Shown: positions 1 through 8,495, counted from the stretch's first letter. The stretch is 64,000 bases of DNA from Xanthobacteraceae bacterium (GCA_030037645.1 JASHQI010000034.1:1-64000), one strand, 5' to 3'. The notes: generated by a model not told the origin, from the sequence alone. Translations and numbers: made by a program.

Positions 1-1452
1 ATCGCGATTGGCACCGTGCAGGCGTTGATCGTGGAACGCACCAACACACCCGGCCGAAAGCTTGCATTTTTCGGGGCGATTATCTCGCTTGGCGTTCCGC
101 ACATTCTTTATGTCGTGGCCTGGCTTCTGCTGCTGGGCCGCTCCGGCCCCATCAACACCGCGATTCAATTTTTGATCGAGCGTAGCCAAACGTTCGACGT
201 CTACTCGATTGGCGGCATGTCGCTGATCGAGGGCGTGGGTTTCGTTCCGCTTACCTTCCTCCTGATGTCCGCAGTTTTGCGCTCGATGGATGCGTCGTTC
301 GAGGAGGCCGCGATCATCGCCGGTGCGAGCCCACTGCGCGCCTTCTGGAGCATAACCTTGCGGATGGGAACGCCCGCGCTCTGTGCATTATTGTTGCTCG
401 CCTTCGCCAGGGCGTTCGAATCCTTCGAGGTTCCGGCGTTAGTTGGGCTCGCCGGCAACATCAACGTACTGACAACGACGATTTTCCAGGCCGTCCATCG
501 CACCGGAATGCCGAGCTATGGCGAAGCGGGCGCATATTCGGTCTGTCTCGTCGGCATCGTCGCGGTTCTGCTGCTTTGGCAGAGTCGGCTGGCGCGTCAA
601 GCGCACAAGTACCAGACGGTCACCGGCAAGGGCTTTCGACCGCGTATCCTCGATCTCGGCGCTTGGCGTCATGCGACTGCGGCGATACTCATGTTGCTGT
701 TTCTCGTCGTCACGATCATTCCAGTGGCGATTCTGGTGTTCACATCGTTCCAACCATTTTATGACGGTGTGACCTGGGGTTCATTGGGCCGGTTTTCGCT
801 CGACAACTACCGTGTGCTGCTCGGGCCGGGCGACTTCCGCGATTCGATCGTCAACACCCTCATTCTTGGCACCGCAACCGCAACAATTGTTGTCCCGTTT
901 ACGGCGTTATGCGCCTGGCTCGTCGTGCGGCGCGTGCCTGGCGCGGCATTGCTCGATCATCTCGCCACGCTCCCGCTCGTCTTTCCAGCTCTCATCCTCA
1001 GTGTCGCCTTCCTCGACGTGTTCGTGAATATGCCGCTGCCGCTTTATGGCACGCTGATCTCGGTCATCATTGCATCGGCGGTCCGCTACATGCCGTTTGG
1101 CATGCGCTATGCTTATACCGGGGCGCTACAGATTCATCCCGATTTGGAGGGAGCGGCCACGATTTCGGGCGCGCCCCGCGCCGCATTGTTCCGGCGCATT
1201 GTCATGCCGCTACTGACGGCTTCGTTGGTGAGTTCATGGCTGGTGATTTTTCTGCTTTCGGTACAGGTCGTCGCCTTGCCATTGTTGCTGGTCGGGCCAG
1301 GCTCCGAGGTGATGGCTGTCACGCTTTTCGATCTGTGGCAGAACGGCCAAGTCACCGAGCTTGCATCGATGGGCGTCGCGTGGATCGCGCTGATGACCGT
1401 GGTGAGCACCGCCTTTCACATGTTGACGCGCCATCAGCAGTTCGCGGCATGA
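1..1452 (+). CDS. ABC transporter permease, Fe(III)/family-1 substrate type, two fused permease domains (5' partial)
   Basis: Inner-membrane permease of a binding-protein-dependent importer. The frame is open back to base 1, so the gene begins upstream and the GTG at 16 is probably not the real start. Two BPD_transp_1 halves are visible, each with a cytoplasmic EAA-type loop (around EEAAIIAGASP in the first half and LEGAATISGAP in the second). This is the fused FbpB/ThiP architecture of iron(III), thiamine and phosphonate importers. Many hydrophobic stretches fit about 10-12 membrane segments. The ATPase is not in the window and is presumably upstream. The matching solute-binding protein is probably the one at 3873, in the same orientation and separated by two enzyme genes. 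The substrate cannot be told from the permease and need not be iron, given the catabolic enzymes in the operon. Confidence 0.9.
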   Translation: MAIGTVQALIVERTNTPGRKLAFFGAIISLGVPHILYVVAWLLLLGRSGPINTAIQFLIERSQTFDVYSIGGMSLIEGVGFVPLTFLLMSAVLRSMDASFEEAAIIAGASPLRAFWSITLRMGTPALCALLLLAFARAFESFEVPALVGLAGNINVLTTTIFQAVHRTGMPSYGEAGAYSVCLVGIVAVLLLWQSRLARQAHKYQTVTGKGFRPRILDLGAWRHATAAILMLLFLVVTIIPVAILVFTSFQPFYDGVTWGSLGRFSLDNYRVLLGPGDFRDSIVNTLILGTATATIVVPFTALCAWLVVRRVPGAALLDHLATLPLVFPALILSVAFLDVFVNMPLPLYGTLISVIIASAVRYMPFGMRYAYTGALQIHPDLEGAATISGAPRAALFRRIVMPLLTASLVSSWLVIFLLSVQVVALPLLLVGPGSEVMAVTLFDLWQNGQVTELASMGVAWIALMTVVSTAFHMLTRHQQFAA

Positions 1453-1573
1453 CCGTGCCGGATGCTAGGACTTTTCGAGCGCACGCAATGAGCATAACCT
1501 GACGCCATGATGATCGGATAAAGGTGGATTGGCCGAACGCGTTTGACGCAAAAAGAGCCAAACGGAGCCGCAG

Positions 1574-2710
1574 ATGGCACGCAACCGAGACGAGACGCGA
1601 ATTTACAACAAGAACAAGTTCAAGTTCGGACTGTTCGGTATGAATTGCTTGGGTGGCTTGAGCCTCACCAAAGCGCCGGAACGCTGGGACGCCTCTTGGG
1701 ACAATAATGTCAAGGCGGCGAAGCTTGCGGACGAAGCCGGCCTCGAATTCCTTCTGCCGATCGGGCGTTGGCACGGTTATCAGGGCGAGAGCGATACCCA
1801 GGGCACGACATTCGAGACGCTGGCCTGGGCATGCGGATTATTGGCTTCGACTCACGACATAACGACGTTCGGCACGCTTCACGTCGCCTTTGTCAATCCT
1901 GTCTTTGCCGCCAAGCAAATGGTAACGGCCGATCACATCGGCCACGGCCGCTTCGGTCTCAACGTCGTCTCCGGCTGGAATCCGATCGAGTTCGGAATGA
2001 TGGGCGTCGCGCTTGGCGACCACGACGGCCGCTACGACTACGCCGAAGAATGGCTGGAGATCGTCAATCGCATCTGGTCCGAAAGCCAGCCGTTCGACTT
2101 CGACGGCCACCACTACAAGCTCAAGGCCGTACTCGGCAAACCAAAGCCGTGGTGGGGCACTAGGCCGATCCTGGTGAGCGCGGGAAATTCCGAAACCGGG
2201 CGCGAATTCGCGGCGCGCAATGCCGATTGTCTGTTCACGACCGTGCCACCAAAAGACGAAGATTTACGCGAAAAGCTCAATTTCTTTCGCGCCGCCGCCC
2301 CGCCCGGACAATTGCGCAACATTTTCGGGAGCTGCCACCTCATGGTTCGGCGTACCCGCAAGGAAGCGGAGGAATATCACCGCTACATCGTCTACGAGAA
2401 GGGCGATTGGGAGTCGGCCGAGTACGCGCTGAAACTGCGCGGCTCGCGAATCAATACCTGGCTCCAGGCCGACGAAGAGAGATTGAAGGCGCGCCTGATC
2501 AGCGGCGCCGGCTTTCCTTGTGTCGGCAGTTACGATGATGCGGTGGAAACTTTCCAGCGTCTGAGCAGTGCTGGGCTCGATGGACTGGCGCTCGGAATGA
2601 TCAACTATGTCAGCGATTTTCCTCATATCCGAGATGAATTGCTGCCGCGCATGGAGCGCGCAGGCCTGCGCCAGCGGCAAATTGGATCAGCCATTCACGC
2701 CGCGGAATGA
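1574..2710 (+). CDS. LLM-class flavin-dependent oxidoreductase (luciferase-like monooxygenase)
   Basis: 378-residue TIM-barrel monooxygenase of the bacterial luciferase/SsuD/RutA family. These enzymes use reduced flavin from a partner reductase to oxygenate alkanesulfonates, pyrimidines and other small organics. The family pattern is clear: an N-terminal beta strand (FKFGLFGMN), the central segment with GRFGLNVVSGWNP and the EW(L)EIVNRIW helix, and the later ILVSAGNSETGREFA strand/loop. Length fits the family. The gene lies between the permease and an enolase-superfamily gene in one orientation, with gaps of 121 and 60 bases, so co-transcription is likely. A role in breaking down the imported compound is inference. 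No dedicated flavin reductase is seen in the window. Substrate unknown. Confidence 0.9.
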   Translation: MARNRDETRIYNKNKFKFGLFGMNCLGGLSLTKAPERWDASWDNNVKAAKLADEAGLEFLLPIGRWHGYQGESDTQGTTFETLAWACGLLASTHDITTFGTLHVAFVNPVFAAKQMVTADHIGHGRFGLNVVSGWNPIEFGMMGVALGDHDGRYDYAEEWLEIVNRIWSESQPFDFDGHHYKLKAVLGKPKPWWGTRPILVSAGNSETGREFAARNADCLFTTVPPKDEDLREKLNFFRAAAPPGQLRNIFGSCHLMVRRTRKEAEEYHRYIVYEKGDWESAEYALKLRGSRINTWLQADEERLKARLISGAGFPCVGSYDDAVETFQRLSSAGLDGLALGMINYVSDFPHIRDELLPRMERAGLRQRQIGSAIHAAE

Positions 2711-2770
2711 ATGAGGCGACAGGTAGTAACCGGAGCGGTGCCGGTATAATCACGATCGGGAGCAAAACAG

Positions 2771-3871
2771 ATGAAAATCGTTGATGTGCGCGTCGAGGAA
2801 TCGATTTTGCCGAAAAAGGACAAAGACTGGAAATTCGCGCTCGCGGCAAACCCGAAGACGGAAGGGTGGATCGTCGGCATCCGCGGCGAGGACGGAACAA
2901 TCGGCTACGGGTACGCCTCAACGATGAATCATTATGGCGCCCCGCACGCGGCCGTGAAAGGTGCGCTCGACCAGCTCTGCAAGCGTCTCATCGGATGTGA
3001 CTCGCGCCAGATCGCAAGCATTATGGACGATCTCGATCACGCCATGCATGGCAATAACCAGGCCAAGTCCGGCATCGATTGCGCCCTGCACGACCTGATG
3101 GCACGCAGTCTCGGCGTGCCGATCTGCGATCTGTTCGGCGGGCCGGCGGTTCGCGAATTTGCGACACTGCGTATCCTGCCCATTAAATCGCCGGCTGACA
3201 TGGCGAAGAATGCGCGAATGCTGGCCGACAAAGGTGTCCGGCATTTCAAGATCAAAGTTCACGGCGATGTGGAGGAGGACGTGGAGAGGGTGGCGGCGAT
3301 CCGTGCTGAAGTCGGCCCGGACGCCCACCTAACCATTGACGCCAATCAATCCTATGCGCCGAAAGATGCGATCCGAGCGCTCACAATGATGGCGCCATAT
3401 CGCATCGATCTCGCCGAGCAGCCGGTGAATGCAGAGGATCTGTTAGGCCTCAAAGCCGTGACGCAGGCAGTGCCGATCACGGTCGAGGCCGATGAGGCGG
3501 CTTATTCGCTCGATCGGGTCATGACGCTCGTGCGCGAGCGCATCGTCGATGCGATCAGCCTGAAGATCACTAAGCTCGGTGGTTTGCGAAAATCATACGC
3601 CGCCGCGCAGATCTGCGAGGCCGGCGGCGTGAAATACCGGCTGGGCGCCCATGTCGGCCCAATGCTGCTTGCCGCCCATGCCTTGCAGCTCGCCGCAGCC
3701 TTACCCGGAATCTGGTACGCCTCGGAGCTCACCGAATTCGACGGACTGGCGGAGGACCGCTGGGAAGGACTGAAGCTGGTCGACGGCGTGTTGCATCACT
3801 CCGACGCGGCCGGCTGTGGTGTCACGCCTACCGTCAAGGCCGCGCTCGAAGGCCATCGCAAGAGCGCCTGA
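2771..3871 (+). CDS. enolase-superfamily enzyme, muconate-lactonizing/dipeptide-epimerase subgroup
   Basis: 366 residues with an N-terminal capping domain and C-terminal (beta/alpha)7-beta barrel of the mandelate racemase/muconate lactonizing enzyme family. Visible active-site pattern: a KxK motif (KIKVHG, about K160/K162), metal ligands Asp in TIDANQSY (about 190), Glu in LAEQPV (about 216) and an acidic cluster VEADEA (239-242), then a Lys in SLKITKLGG (about 265). Lysines on both sides of the barrel fit the MLE subgroup (cycloisomerases, racemases/epimerases) rather than the mandelate racemase or dehydratase subgroups. The gene sits in the uptake/oxygenase operon and ends one base before the ATG of the solute-binding protein, which suggests tight coupling. 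The exact reaction cannot be assigned from sequence alone. Confidence 0.9.
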   Translation: MKIVDVRVEESILPKKDKDWKFALAANPKTEGWIVGIRGEDGTIGYGYASTMNHYGAPHAAVKGALDQLCKRLIGCDSRQIASIMDDLDHAMHGNNQAKSGIDCALHDLMARSLGVPICDLFGGPAVREFATLRILPIKSPADMAKNARMLADKGVRHFKIKVHGDVEEDVERVAAIRAEVGPDAHLTIDANQSYAPKDAIRALTMMAPYRIDLAEQPVNAEDLLGLKAVTQAVPITVEADEAAYSLDRVMTLVRERIVDAISLKITKLGGLRKSYAAAQICEAGGVKYRLGAHVGPMLLAAHALQLAAALPGIWYASELTEFDGLAEDRWEGLKLVDGVLHHSDAAGCGVTPTVKAALEGHRKSA

Positions 3872-3872
3872 C

Positions 3873-5003
3873 ATGCGCGTGTTGCCGGCCGGCCACGATC
3901 GGACGTGCGCTGCCCGGATGGCAGCTCCTGTCGGTCTGATGCTGAGTCTCGCGGCGGCCTTGGCCGTGGCATACGTGCTGCCGGCCGCTGCGCAAAGCCC
4001 CGACGAAAGCATCCTCACCTATCAGGGGCCGGATCGCACGCAAAGGCTGATCGAAGGCGCAAAAAAGGAGGGCGAGCTCACCTATTACTCCGCCCTGATC
4101 GTCAACCAGGCGCTGCGTCCGCTCACCGCGGCCTTCCACGCCAAATACCCATTCATCCGGATAACCTATTGGCGCGCCGATTCCGAAGATATCGAAACAA
4201 AGGTTGCCGCCGAGATGCGCGCGAACAATCTTGTTGGCGATATCATCGAGGGCACCGGTTTGGCAGAGCTTGCGGTACGGGCCGGCTTGGCGCAGCCGAT
4301 CTGGTCCCCGCAGCTCGTCGGCATTCCTGAAAGGCTGCACGATCCGGACCATCTGTGGGTGCCGACCCGGATGAGCTATTTCGGTATTGCCTACAATACG
4401 AAGCTCGTGCCGCCCGGCACCCAACCGATATCCTACGATGATCTGCTCGATCCGAAATGGAAGGGCAAGATGGCATGGCCGCTATTGTCCGCAATTGGTT
4501 CGTCGCTGTTCGTCACCAATCTTCGCGTGGCCTGGGGCGACGACAAGGCTATGGCGTATTTGCAGCGACTCAGGACCCAGAACATCGTCAATTTCGGCGC
4601 CGGCAATCCGCGCACTTTGGTCGATCGGGTGATTGCCGGCGAATATCCGATCGCGCTGCAAATCTTCGCCCATCATCCGCTCATCAGCGCGGCCAAAGGC
4701 GCACCCGTGGGCGCGCAGCTCCTGCCGCCGGTTGCCAGTTCCGCGGGCACGCTCCTTGTTCCCAAGGACTCGCGACATCCCTATGCGGCCGCGTTGTTGA
4801 TGGATTTCCTACTATCCAAGGAAGGTCAACAAATTCTCGCATCAGCCGAATATCTTCCGGTTCGCACCGACGTCGAGCCCTTGGCGACAATCGCTGCTAT
4901 TGTGCCGTCACGAGTTGGCGTTGAAGAGAATTTCATCAGCCCGCAGAAGTTGAACGCGTACACCGAAAGCTCGGCTAAGATAGTCGAGGATCTGTTTCGG
5001 TGA
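3873..5003 (+). CDS. ABC transporter solute-binding protein, family 1 (Fe(III)-type)
   Basis: 376-residue periplasmic binding protein. The ORF track starts at 3816 inside the previous gene. The ATG at 3873, one base after that gene's stop, is a better start and gives a signal peptide with a long Leu/Ala/Val core ending at AAAQS. An in-frame ATG 15 codons later (MAAPVG) is an alternative. The mature part has the SBP family-1 pattern (EGAKKEGELTYYSA near the N terminus, YPFIRITYWRADSEDIETKV, and the YDDLLDPKWKGKMAWP segment), as in FbpA/AfuA-like receptors. It probably serves the permease at 1-1452. Family members bind iron, thiamine, phosphonates or small organics, so the ligand is open. Confidence 0.9.
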   Translation: MRVLPAGHDRTCAARMAAPVGLMLSLAAALAVAYVLPAAAQSPDESILTYQGPDRTQRLIEGAKKEGELTYYSALIVNQALRPLTAAFHAKYPFIRITYWRADSEDIETKVAAEMRANNLVGDIIEGTGLAELAVRAGLAQPIWSPQLVGIPERLHDPDHLWVPTRMSYFGIAYNTKLVPPGTQPISYDDLLDPKWKGKMAWPLLSAIGSSLFVTNLRVAWGDDKAMAYLQRLRTQNIVNFGAGNPRTLVDRVIAGEYPIALQIFAHHPLISAAKGAPVGAQLLPPVASSAGTLLVPKDSRHPYAAALLMDFLLSKEGQQILASAEYLPVRTDVEPLATIAAIVPSRVGVEENFISPQKLNAYTESSAKIVEDLFR

Positions 5004-5150
5004 TTGTTTCCGTCGAACGCCGCAGCCGCGGCGGAGCTACATTCGCCGGCCACTTGCTCCCGGAGCGCTTACGAACTCCCTCTGAAGGGGAACCTGACCG
5101 AATCGCCGGCGCACCTCCGGAAGTTCATGATCGAGAAAGAAACTGCGTAC

Positions 5151-5315
5151 TCATCCGGCAAGAGCCGAATCGGCGGCCGGAAGCGGCACCGGCGTAGACC
5201 CACCACGCCGCGCCATGTCGCGTTGTCGCGTCTCGTGCACGCCCCCGAAGATCCAAATCAAAGCCACAACGGGTAGCGGTACGCCAAGCCGCCACAGCAG
5301 AACATAACGTCCCAT
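5151..5315 (-). CDS. small membrane protein, 54 aa, EcfG-type promoter
   Basis: Short gene hidden in the longer minus-strand ORF 5151-5477. The ATG at 5315 is chosen because GGAGAA sits just upstream and a perfect GGAAC-N16-CGTT promoter ends 34 bases before it. The product starts MGRYVLLWRLGVPLPV, continues as one hydrophobic segment to about residue 25 (LIWIFGGVH), and has a polar Arg/Pro/Ala-rich tail. I recall similar short single-span proteins of unknown function being common in Hyphomicrobiales. It is likely made under general stress together with the two neighbouring small genes. The function is unknown. Confidence 0.72.
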   Translation of the reverse strand: MGRYVLLWRLGVPLPVVALIWIFGGVHETRQRDMARRGGSTPVPLPAADSALAG

Positions 5316-5348
5316 AAAAAAAGTTCTCCGTATTATCTCAATAGGGAG

Positions 5349-5373
5349 AACGGCTGTGACAAGTTCGAGTTCC
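5349..5373 (-). promoter_or_regulatory. EcfG (general stress sigma) promoter for the 54-aa membrane protein
   Basis: On the minus strand GGAAC (5373-5369) is followed after exactly 16 bases by CGTT (5352-5349). This matches the alphaproteobacterial EcfG consensus GGAAC-N16/17-CGTT without mismatch. It leaves about 25-30 bases of leader before the RBS and ATG at 5315, a normal distance. No other promoter-like element was needed to explain the gene. Confidence 0.75.
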
Positions 5374-5386
5374 CGTTTGCGACGTT

Positions 5387-5674
5387 CTAGCCGCGGCGGT
5401 TGAAGTCCTCCGCATGCGTTAGCCTCGCTCGCGGCCGGGCCAGCTTGTCGGGGTGGCCATCCCGACCATAGACCCACTCGGTCACAAAACGCTCGTCCTC
5501 ATGCCTGACCAGCACTTCGACCTCATGGCCTTCATTGCCATCCTTTTCGGCAAATTCGATCGCCGCACACAGTGCCTGCGTTTTGCTGGCATAGGAGCCG
5601 GAAAAATGACGGCCAGCTTGCTTGATCTGCCAGTCGCCTTCCTGATTGACAACAACGTATCGCGGCCTGTGCAT
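5387..5674 (-). CDS. DUF2188-like small protein
   Basis: 95 residues from the ATG at 5674, which is preceded by AGGAGA at good spacing. The ORF track's longer start at 5758 has no such site. The product begins MHRPRYVVVNQEGDWQI, followed by a segment with TQALCAAIEFAEKDG. This is the layout of DUF2188 proteins, which keep a short beta-strand pair, a helix that counts residues A-I-x-x-A, and a final strand (here VEVLVRHEDERFVTEWVYG). No catalytic residues are known for the family and its function is unknown. Its position between two genes with EcfG promoters, and its own near-consensus motif upstream, suggest a stress-induced gene. Confidence 0.72.
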   Translation of the reverse strand: MHRPRYVVVNQEGDWQIKQAGRHFSGSYASKTQALCAAIEFAEKDGNEGHEVEVLVRHEDERFVTEWVYGRDGHPDKLARPRARLTHAEDFNRRG

Positions 5675-5763
5675 CTTGCGTCTCCTAGTCTGAAGGGGTT
5701 GCACGGCGCATCTTCTCGAACGGTCACCAAGACCGCACGCTGCGTCCGTCGTGCACATTCCCT

Positions 5764-5788
5764 AACTCGGTGCACGCATCCGTGTTCC
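5764..5788 (-). promoter_or_regulatory. possible EcfG-type promoter for the DUF2188-like gene
   Basis: Minus-strand GGAAC (5788-5784) followed after 16 bases by AGTT (5767-5764). This is one mismatch from the CGTT of the consensus. It lies about 90 bases upstream of the ATG at 5674. The context, between two perfect EcfG motifs, raises its credibility, but the mismatch keeps it tentative. Confidence 0.4.
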
Positions 5789-5837
5789 AACGATACGCGG
5801 GATTCGCATGAGAAACTCAGTGGGCGTCAGGGACGGC

Positions 5838-5862
5838 GGAACCGTCGCGCGGTCGCCACGTT
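5838..5862 (+). promoter_or_regulatory. EcfG (general stress sigma) promoter for the CsbD-like gene
   Basis: GGAAC at 5838-5842 and CGTT at 5859-5862 with exactly 16 bases between them, a perfect alphaproteobacterial general-stress promoter. The ATG at 5889 follows after 26 bases with a strong GGAGGAG ribosome site between. CsbD-like genes are classic members of the general stress regulon, which supports the call. Confidence 0.82.
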
Positions 5863-5888
5863 ATCCTCACGACTGTATGGAGGAGTCG

Positions 5889-6098
5889 ATGGACTGGAAC
5901 CGCATTGAAGGCAATTGGAAGCAGACCAAGGGAAAAGTAAGGGAGAAGTGGGGTCAACTCACCGACGACGATCTCGCGCAAATCAACGGAAAGCGCGAGC
6001 AACTGGAAGGCAAGATTCAGCAGCGTTATGGACTTGCCAAGGACATGGCGCGCAAGGACGTTGACGACTGGTTGAAGGCGCAGGACCAGTTACAATAG
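5889..6098 (+). CDS. CsbD-family stress-response protein
   Basis: 69 residues starting MDWNRIEGNWKQTKGKVREK, the hallmark start of CsbD-like proteins (one pass of the W-x-x-x-x-G-K-V-K-E-x-x-G motif followed by a charged helical region). The ATG at 5889 is picked over the ORF-track start at 5808 because of the strong upstream GGAGGAG and the family N-terminus. The earlier start would also read through the promoter. CsbD proteins are small, soluble, highly charged and strongly induced under stress, and their biochemical role is unresolved. A perfect EcfG promoter lies directly upstream and an intrinsic terminator directly downstream, so this is a monocistronic stress gene. Confidence 0.93.
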   Translation: MDWNRIEGNWKQTKGKVREKWGQLTDDDLAQINGKREQLEGKIQQRYGLAKDMARKDVDDWLKAQDQLQ

Positions 6099-6118
6099 AT
6101 TATCACGACTGCGCATTC

Positions 6119-6160
6119 AGGCGCGGAGACAGACGCCAGTCATGTCTGCGCGCCTTGTTT
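6119..6160 (+). terminator. probable intrinsic terminator of the CsbD-like gene
   Basis: AGGCGCG and CGCGCCT form the outer 7-bp stem, and CAGAC/GTCTG continue it inside after a 4-base bulge. The hairpin is followed by TGTTTATTCT. It begins 20 bases after the CsbD stop codon. Confidence 0.55.
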
Positions 6161-6569
6161 ATTCTCTTCGTTGTGAGAGCACTCGAAACGCCAGCCATCA
6201 GAAAAGTCCTCCGATCGGGGCTTGAACGCCGAACGCGCATTGGATTGGCATCTTTGTCCTCGGACATAGTCTCTCGACAATCGTCAGTTCGCGCGACAAC
6301 AGGCGCTGTTGGACCTCCAGGCTAACGGCGCTCGACAAGGGGAGTCCGGCAACAATTCACTTTGCCAGGCCGCGGCGAACCAGCGCGCTTCACGTACGCT
6401 TCCGGAAGAATTGGAACCGCTTTGTAGCTCCGCGCGCTGGAGCCGCTGCGGCCCAGCCGCAACCGTTGAACTCTCGAAATCGGCGGTCAGATCAGAGGTT
6501 TCGGCCACACCAGCGCTGCTTGTCCGCGACGACGGCGTGCGATAGTTTTTTGGCCATCGAAGTGATCGG
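6161..6569. other. intergenic region without a supported gene
   Basis: About 400 bases between the CsbD terminator and the dioxygenase. Two overlapping ORFs of 74-78 codons on opposite strands lack a recognisable ribosome site or family features and look like chance frames. The promoter of the aromatic cluster presumably lies here, but I see no clear -35/-10 pair and no regulator gene. Confidence 0.5.
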
Positions 6570-7916
6570 GTGTGTCACCGCATGATGGAAGATCTATCGC
6601 AATATGTTCAACCCGGCCGCGTCCATCGGCACATCTATACTGATCCGGCCATTTTCGAGCTCGAGCTGGAGCGCATATTTGGCGTTGCCTGGACCTATAT
6701 CGGCCACGAAAGCCAGGTGAAGAAACCCGGCGACTATTTCCGCACTTTCATTGGCCGCAGGCCGGTCGTGCTGGTTCGCGACGACGAGGGTGAAATTCGC
6801 GTCATCCACAATCAGTGCGCCCACCGCGGCTCGCTGGTTGTCGCCAACGACAAGGGCAACGCCAGTGAATTCCAATGCTGCTATCACGGCTGGACCTATC
6901 ATCTTGACGGCCGGCTCAAGGCGGTGCCACTGCAGCACGGCTACCCGCGCGACTTCGATATCAACAATCCGAAAACCGCGATGGTGCACGTCCCGCGCGT
7001 GCAAAGCTATCGTGGCTTCGTCTTCGCGAGTGAAGCGCGGGACGGTCCCGGGCTTGAGGACTTCCTCGGCTATATGACGACCTCGCTCGACGATTTGGTC
7101 GACCGCGCTCCGGACGGCGAGGTAGAAGTTGCTGGCGGCGTGTTCAAGCACGCCTATGACGGCAACTGGAAGCTTTATCTGGAAAACCTTTGCGACGCGG
7201 CGCACCCACTGTTCACCCATCGCTCTTCGATCGACGCCGCGCAACAGCAGTCCGATGAGGTCTATTCCGACGGCTCTGGCGAGATCGCGCTTCGGCAAAT
7301 GCGCCAGAACGGCGCGCCGTATAGTTTCTGGGAATCCCAGGTCGGCATCTGGACCTATCCGAACGGCCACTCGTATCTTGGCGACTATCATGACGATACG
7401 AAGCTGGTCGCCGCGCTCCAAGAGCCCGCCTTTCGCGACTACATTACGGCAATGGAAAGCAAGAAGGGTAAGGCGGAAACGCGCAGGGTGCTGGAAGTGC
7501 GCCGCTGGAACAGCAACGTCTATCCGAGCCTGTCGTTCATGAGTCAGTTTCAGCAGTTGCGCGTCGTGCATCCGATTGCGGTCAACCGTACGGTTGTCCA
7601 CACTTATAATTTTCGCCTCAAGGGCGCGCCGGAAAAGATGTTCCGCAACACGATCAGCTTCGCCAACACGGTCAATGGAACCGGTTCATTGGTGCTTACC
7701 GACGACCTTGAAATCTACAATCGCATTGGCATGGGATTGTCGAGCGCGGGCGCTGAGTGGATCGAAATCGGACGCGGCCTACGAACCGACCTCCCTGACG
7801 CTCATGGCGGCAAACGTGGGCACAACTCGACCAGCGAGATTTATATCCGCAATATGCTCGACGCTTGGCTCAATTACATGACGAATGATCACGACGCCAT
7901 CCGCCCGGTCTCGTGA
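6570..7916 (+). CDS. aromatic-ring-hydroxylating dioxygenase, large (alpha) Rieske subunit
   Basis: 448 residues. It has an N-terminal Rieske [2Fe-2S] domain with CAH (about residue 84) and, 17 residues on, the second pair in CCYH. The C-terminal catalytic domain carries the mononuclear-iron motif N-W-K-x-x-x-E-N-x-x-D-A-A-H-x-x-x-x-H (about residue 200). This is the terminal oxygenase component that cis-dihydroxylates or O-demethylates aromatic acids. The beta subunit follows 10 bases after the stop. No ferredoxin or reductase gene is nearby, so electrons must come from elsewhere. The listed start is GTG. ATGs at 6582 and 6585 are equally plausible and would shorten the protein by 4-5 residues. 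Substrate unknown. Confidence 0.95.
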   Translation: MCHRMMEDLSQYVQPGRVHRHIYTDPAIFELELERIFGVAWTYIGHESQVKKPGDYFRTFIGRRPVVLVRDDEGEIRVIHNQCAHRGSLVVANDKGNASEFQCCYHGWTYHLDGRLKAVPLQHGYPRDFDINNPKTAMVHVPRVQSYRGFVFASEARDGPGLEDFLGYMTTSLDDLVDRAPDGEVEVAGGVFKHAYDGNWKLYLENLCDAAHPLFTHRSSIDAAQQQSDEVYSDGSGEIALRQMRQNGAPYSFWESQVGIWTYPNGHSYLGDYHDDTKLVAALQEPAFRDYITAMESKKGKAETRRVLEVRRWNSNVYPSLSFMSQFQQLRVVHPIAVNRTVVHTYNFRLKGAPEKMFRNTISFANTVNGTGSLVLTDDLEIYNRIGMGLSSAGAEWIEIGRGLRTDLPDAHGGKRGHNSTSEIYIRNMLDAWLNYMTNDHDAIRPVS

Positions 7917-7925
7917 CGTCGCGTC

Positions 7926-8495
7926 ATGGCAAGAAAACCGAAAGTCGTCTCAAAGGCTACGTCGACGCGATCACGGCGACCAATCGGATCGCGCGGCAGG
8001 ACGGCGCGCGCTCCGGCCCGAGATTCACTCGACATTCATCACTGCGAGCAATTTCTGCTCCATGAGGCACGGCTACTCGACGAAGGCAAATTCGACGATT
8101 GGCTCGCTTTATTCACCCTCGATGCCTGGTATTGGGTGCCAAGCGAGCCCGATCAGGCCGATCCGATCGAAACCGTCTCGCTGATCTACGACGATCGCCG
8201 CCTCCTGGAGACACGCGTGCGGCGTCTCGCCAGCCCACGCATGTACTCGCAGGAGCCGCGTTCGCGCACGAGCCGCATTGTTGGCAATATCACGATCGAG
8301 GAGAGCGCGAGAAATCACTGCACCGTGCGCTCAAAATTCATGATGATCGAATATCGCCGCGAGCAGCAGCGCATTTTCGGCGGCACCGCCATTCACCGCC
8401 TGATCCTCGCGGGCAGTCGCATCAGGATTGCCTGGAAACGCGTCAACCTCGTCAACTGCGACGCGCCGCTCGATGGCATCACTATTCCGTTTTGA
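7926..8495 (+). CDS. aromatic-ring-hydroxylating dioxygenase, small (beta) subunit
   Basis: 189 residues of the SnoaL/NTF2-like beta-subunit family that packs with the Rieske alpha subunit in an alpha3beta3 oxygenase. Recognisable segments are EQFLLHEARLLDEGKFDDW near residue 40, then FTLDAWYWVP and the ETRVRRLAS segment. The first 35 residues are basic and low in complexity, so a later start is possible, though no good alternative start codon with a ribosome site was seen. The gene is directly downstream of alpha in the same orientation and clearly one operon with it. It is structural and carries no metal site of its own. Confidence 0.92.
   Translation: MARKPKVVSKATSTRSRRPIGSRGRTARAPARDSLDIHHCEQFLLHEARLLDEGKFDDWLALFTLDAWYWVPSEPDQADPIETVSLIYDDRRLLETRVRRLASPRMYSQEPRSRTSRIVGNITIEESARNHCTVRSKFMMIEYRREQQRIFGGTAIHRLILAGSRIRIAWKRVNLVNCDAPLDGITIPF

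Noticed and set aside
6594-7601. 335-codon minus-strand ORF opposite the dioxygenase alpha gene
   Set aside because: It is the antisense shadow of a gene with clear Rieske and iron motifs. Its translation has no recognisable domain.
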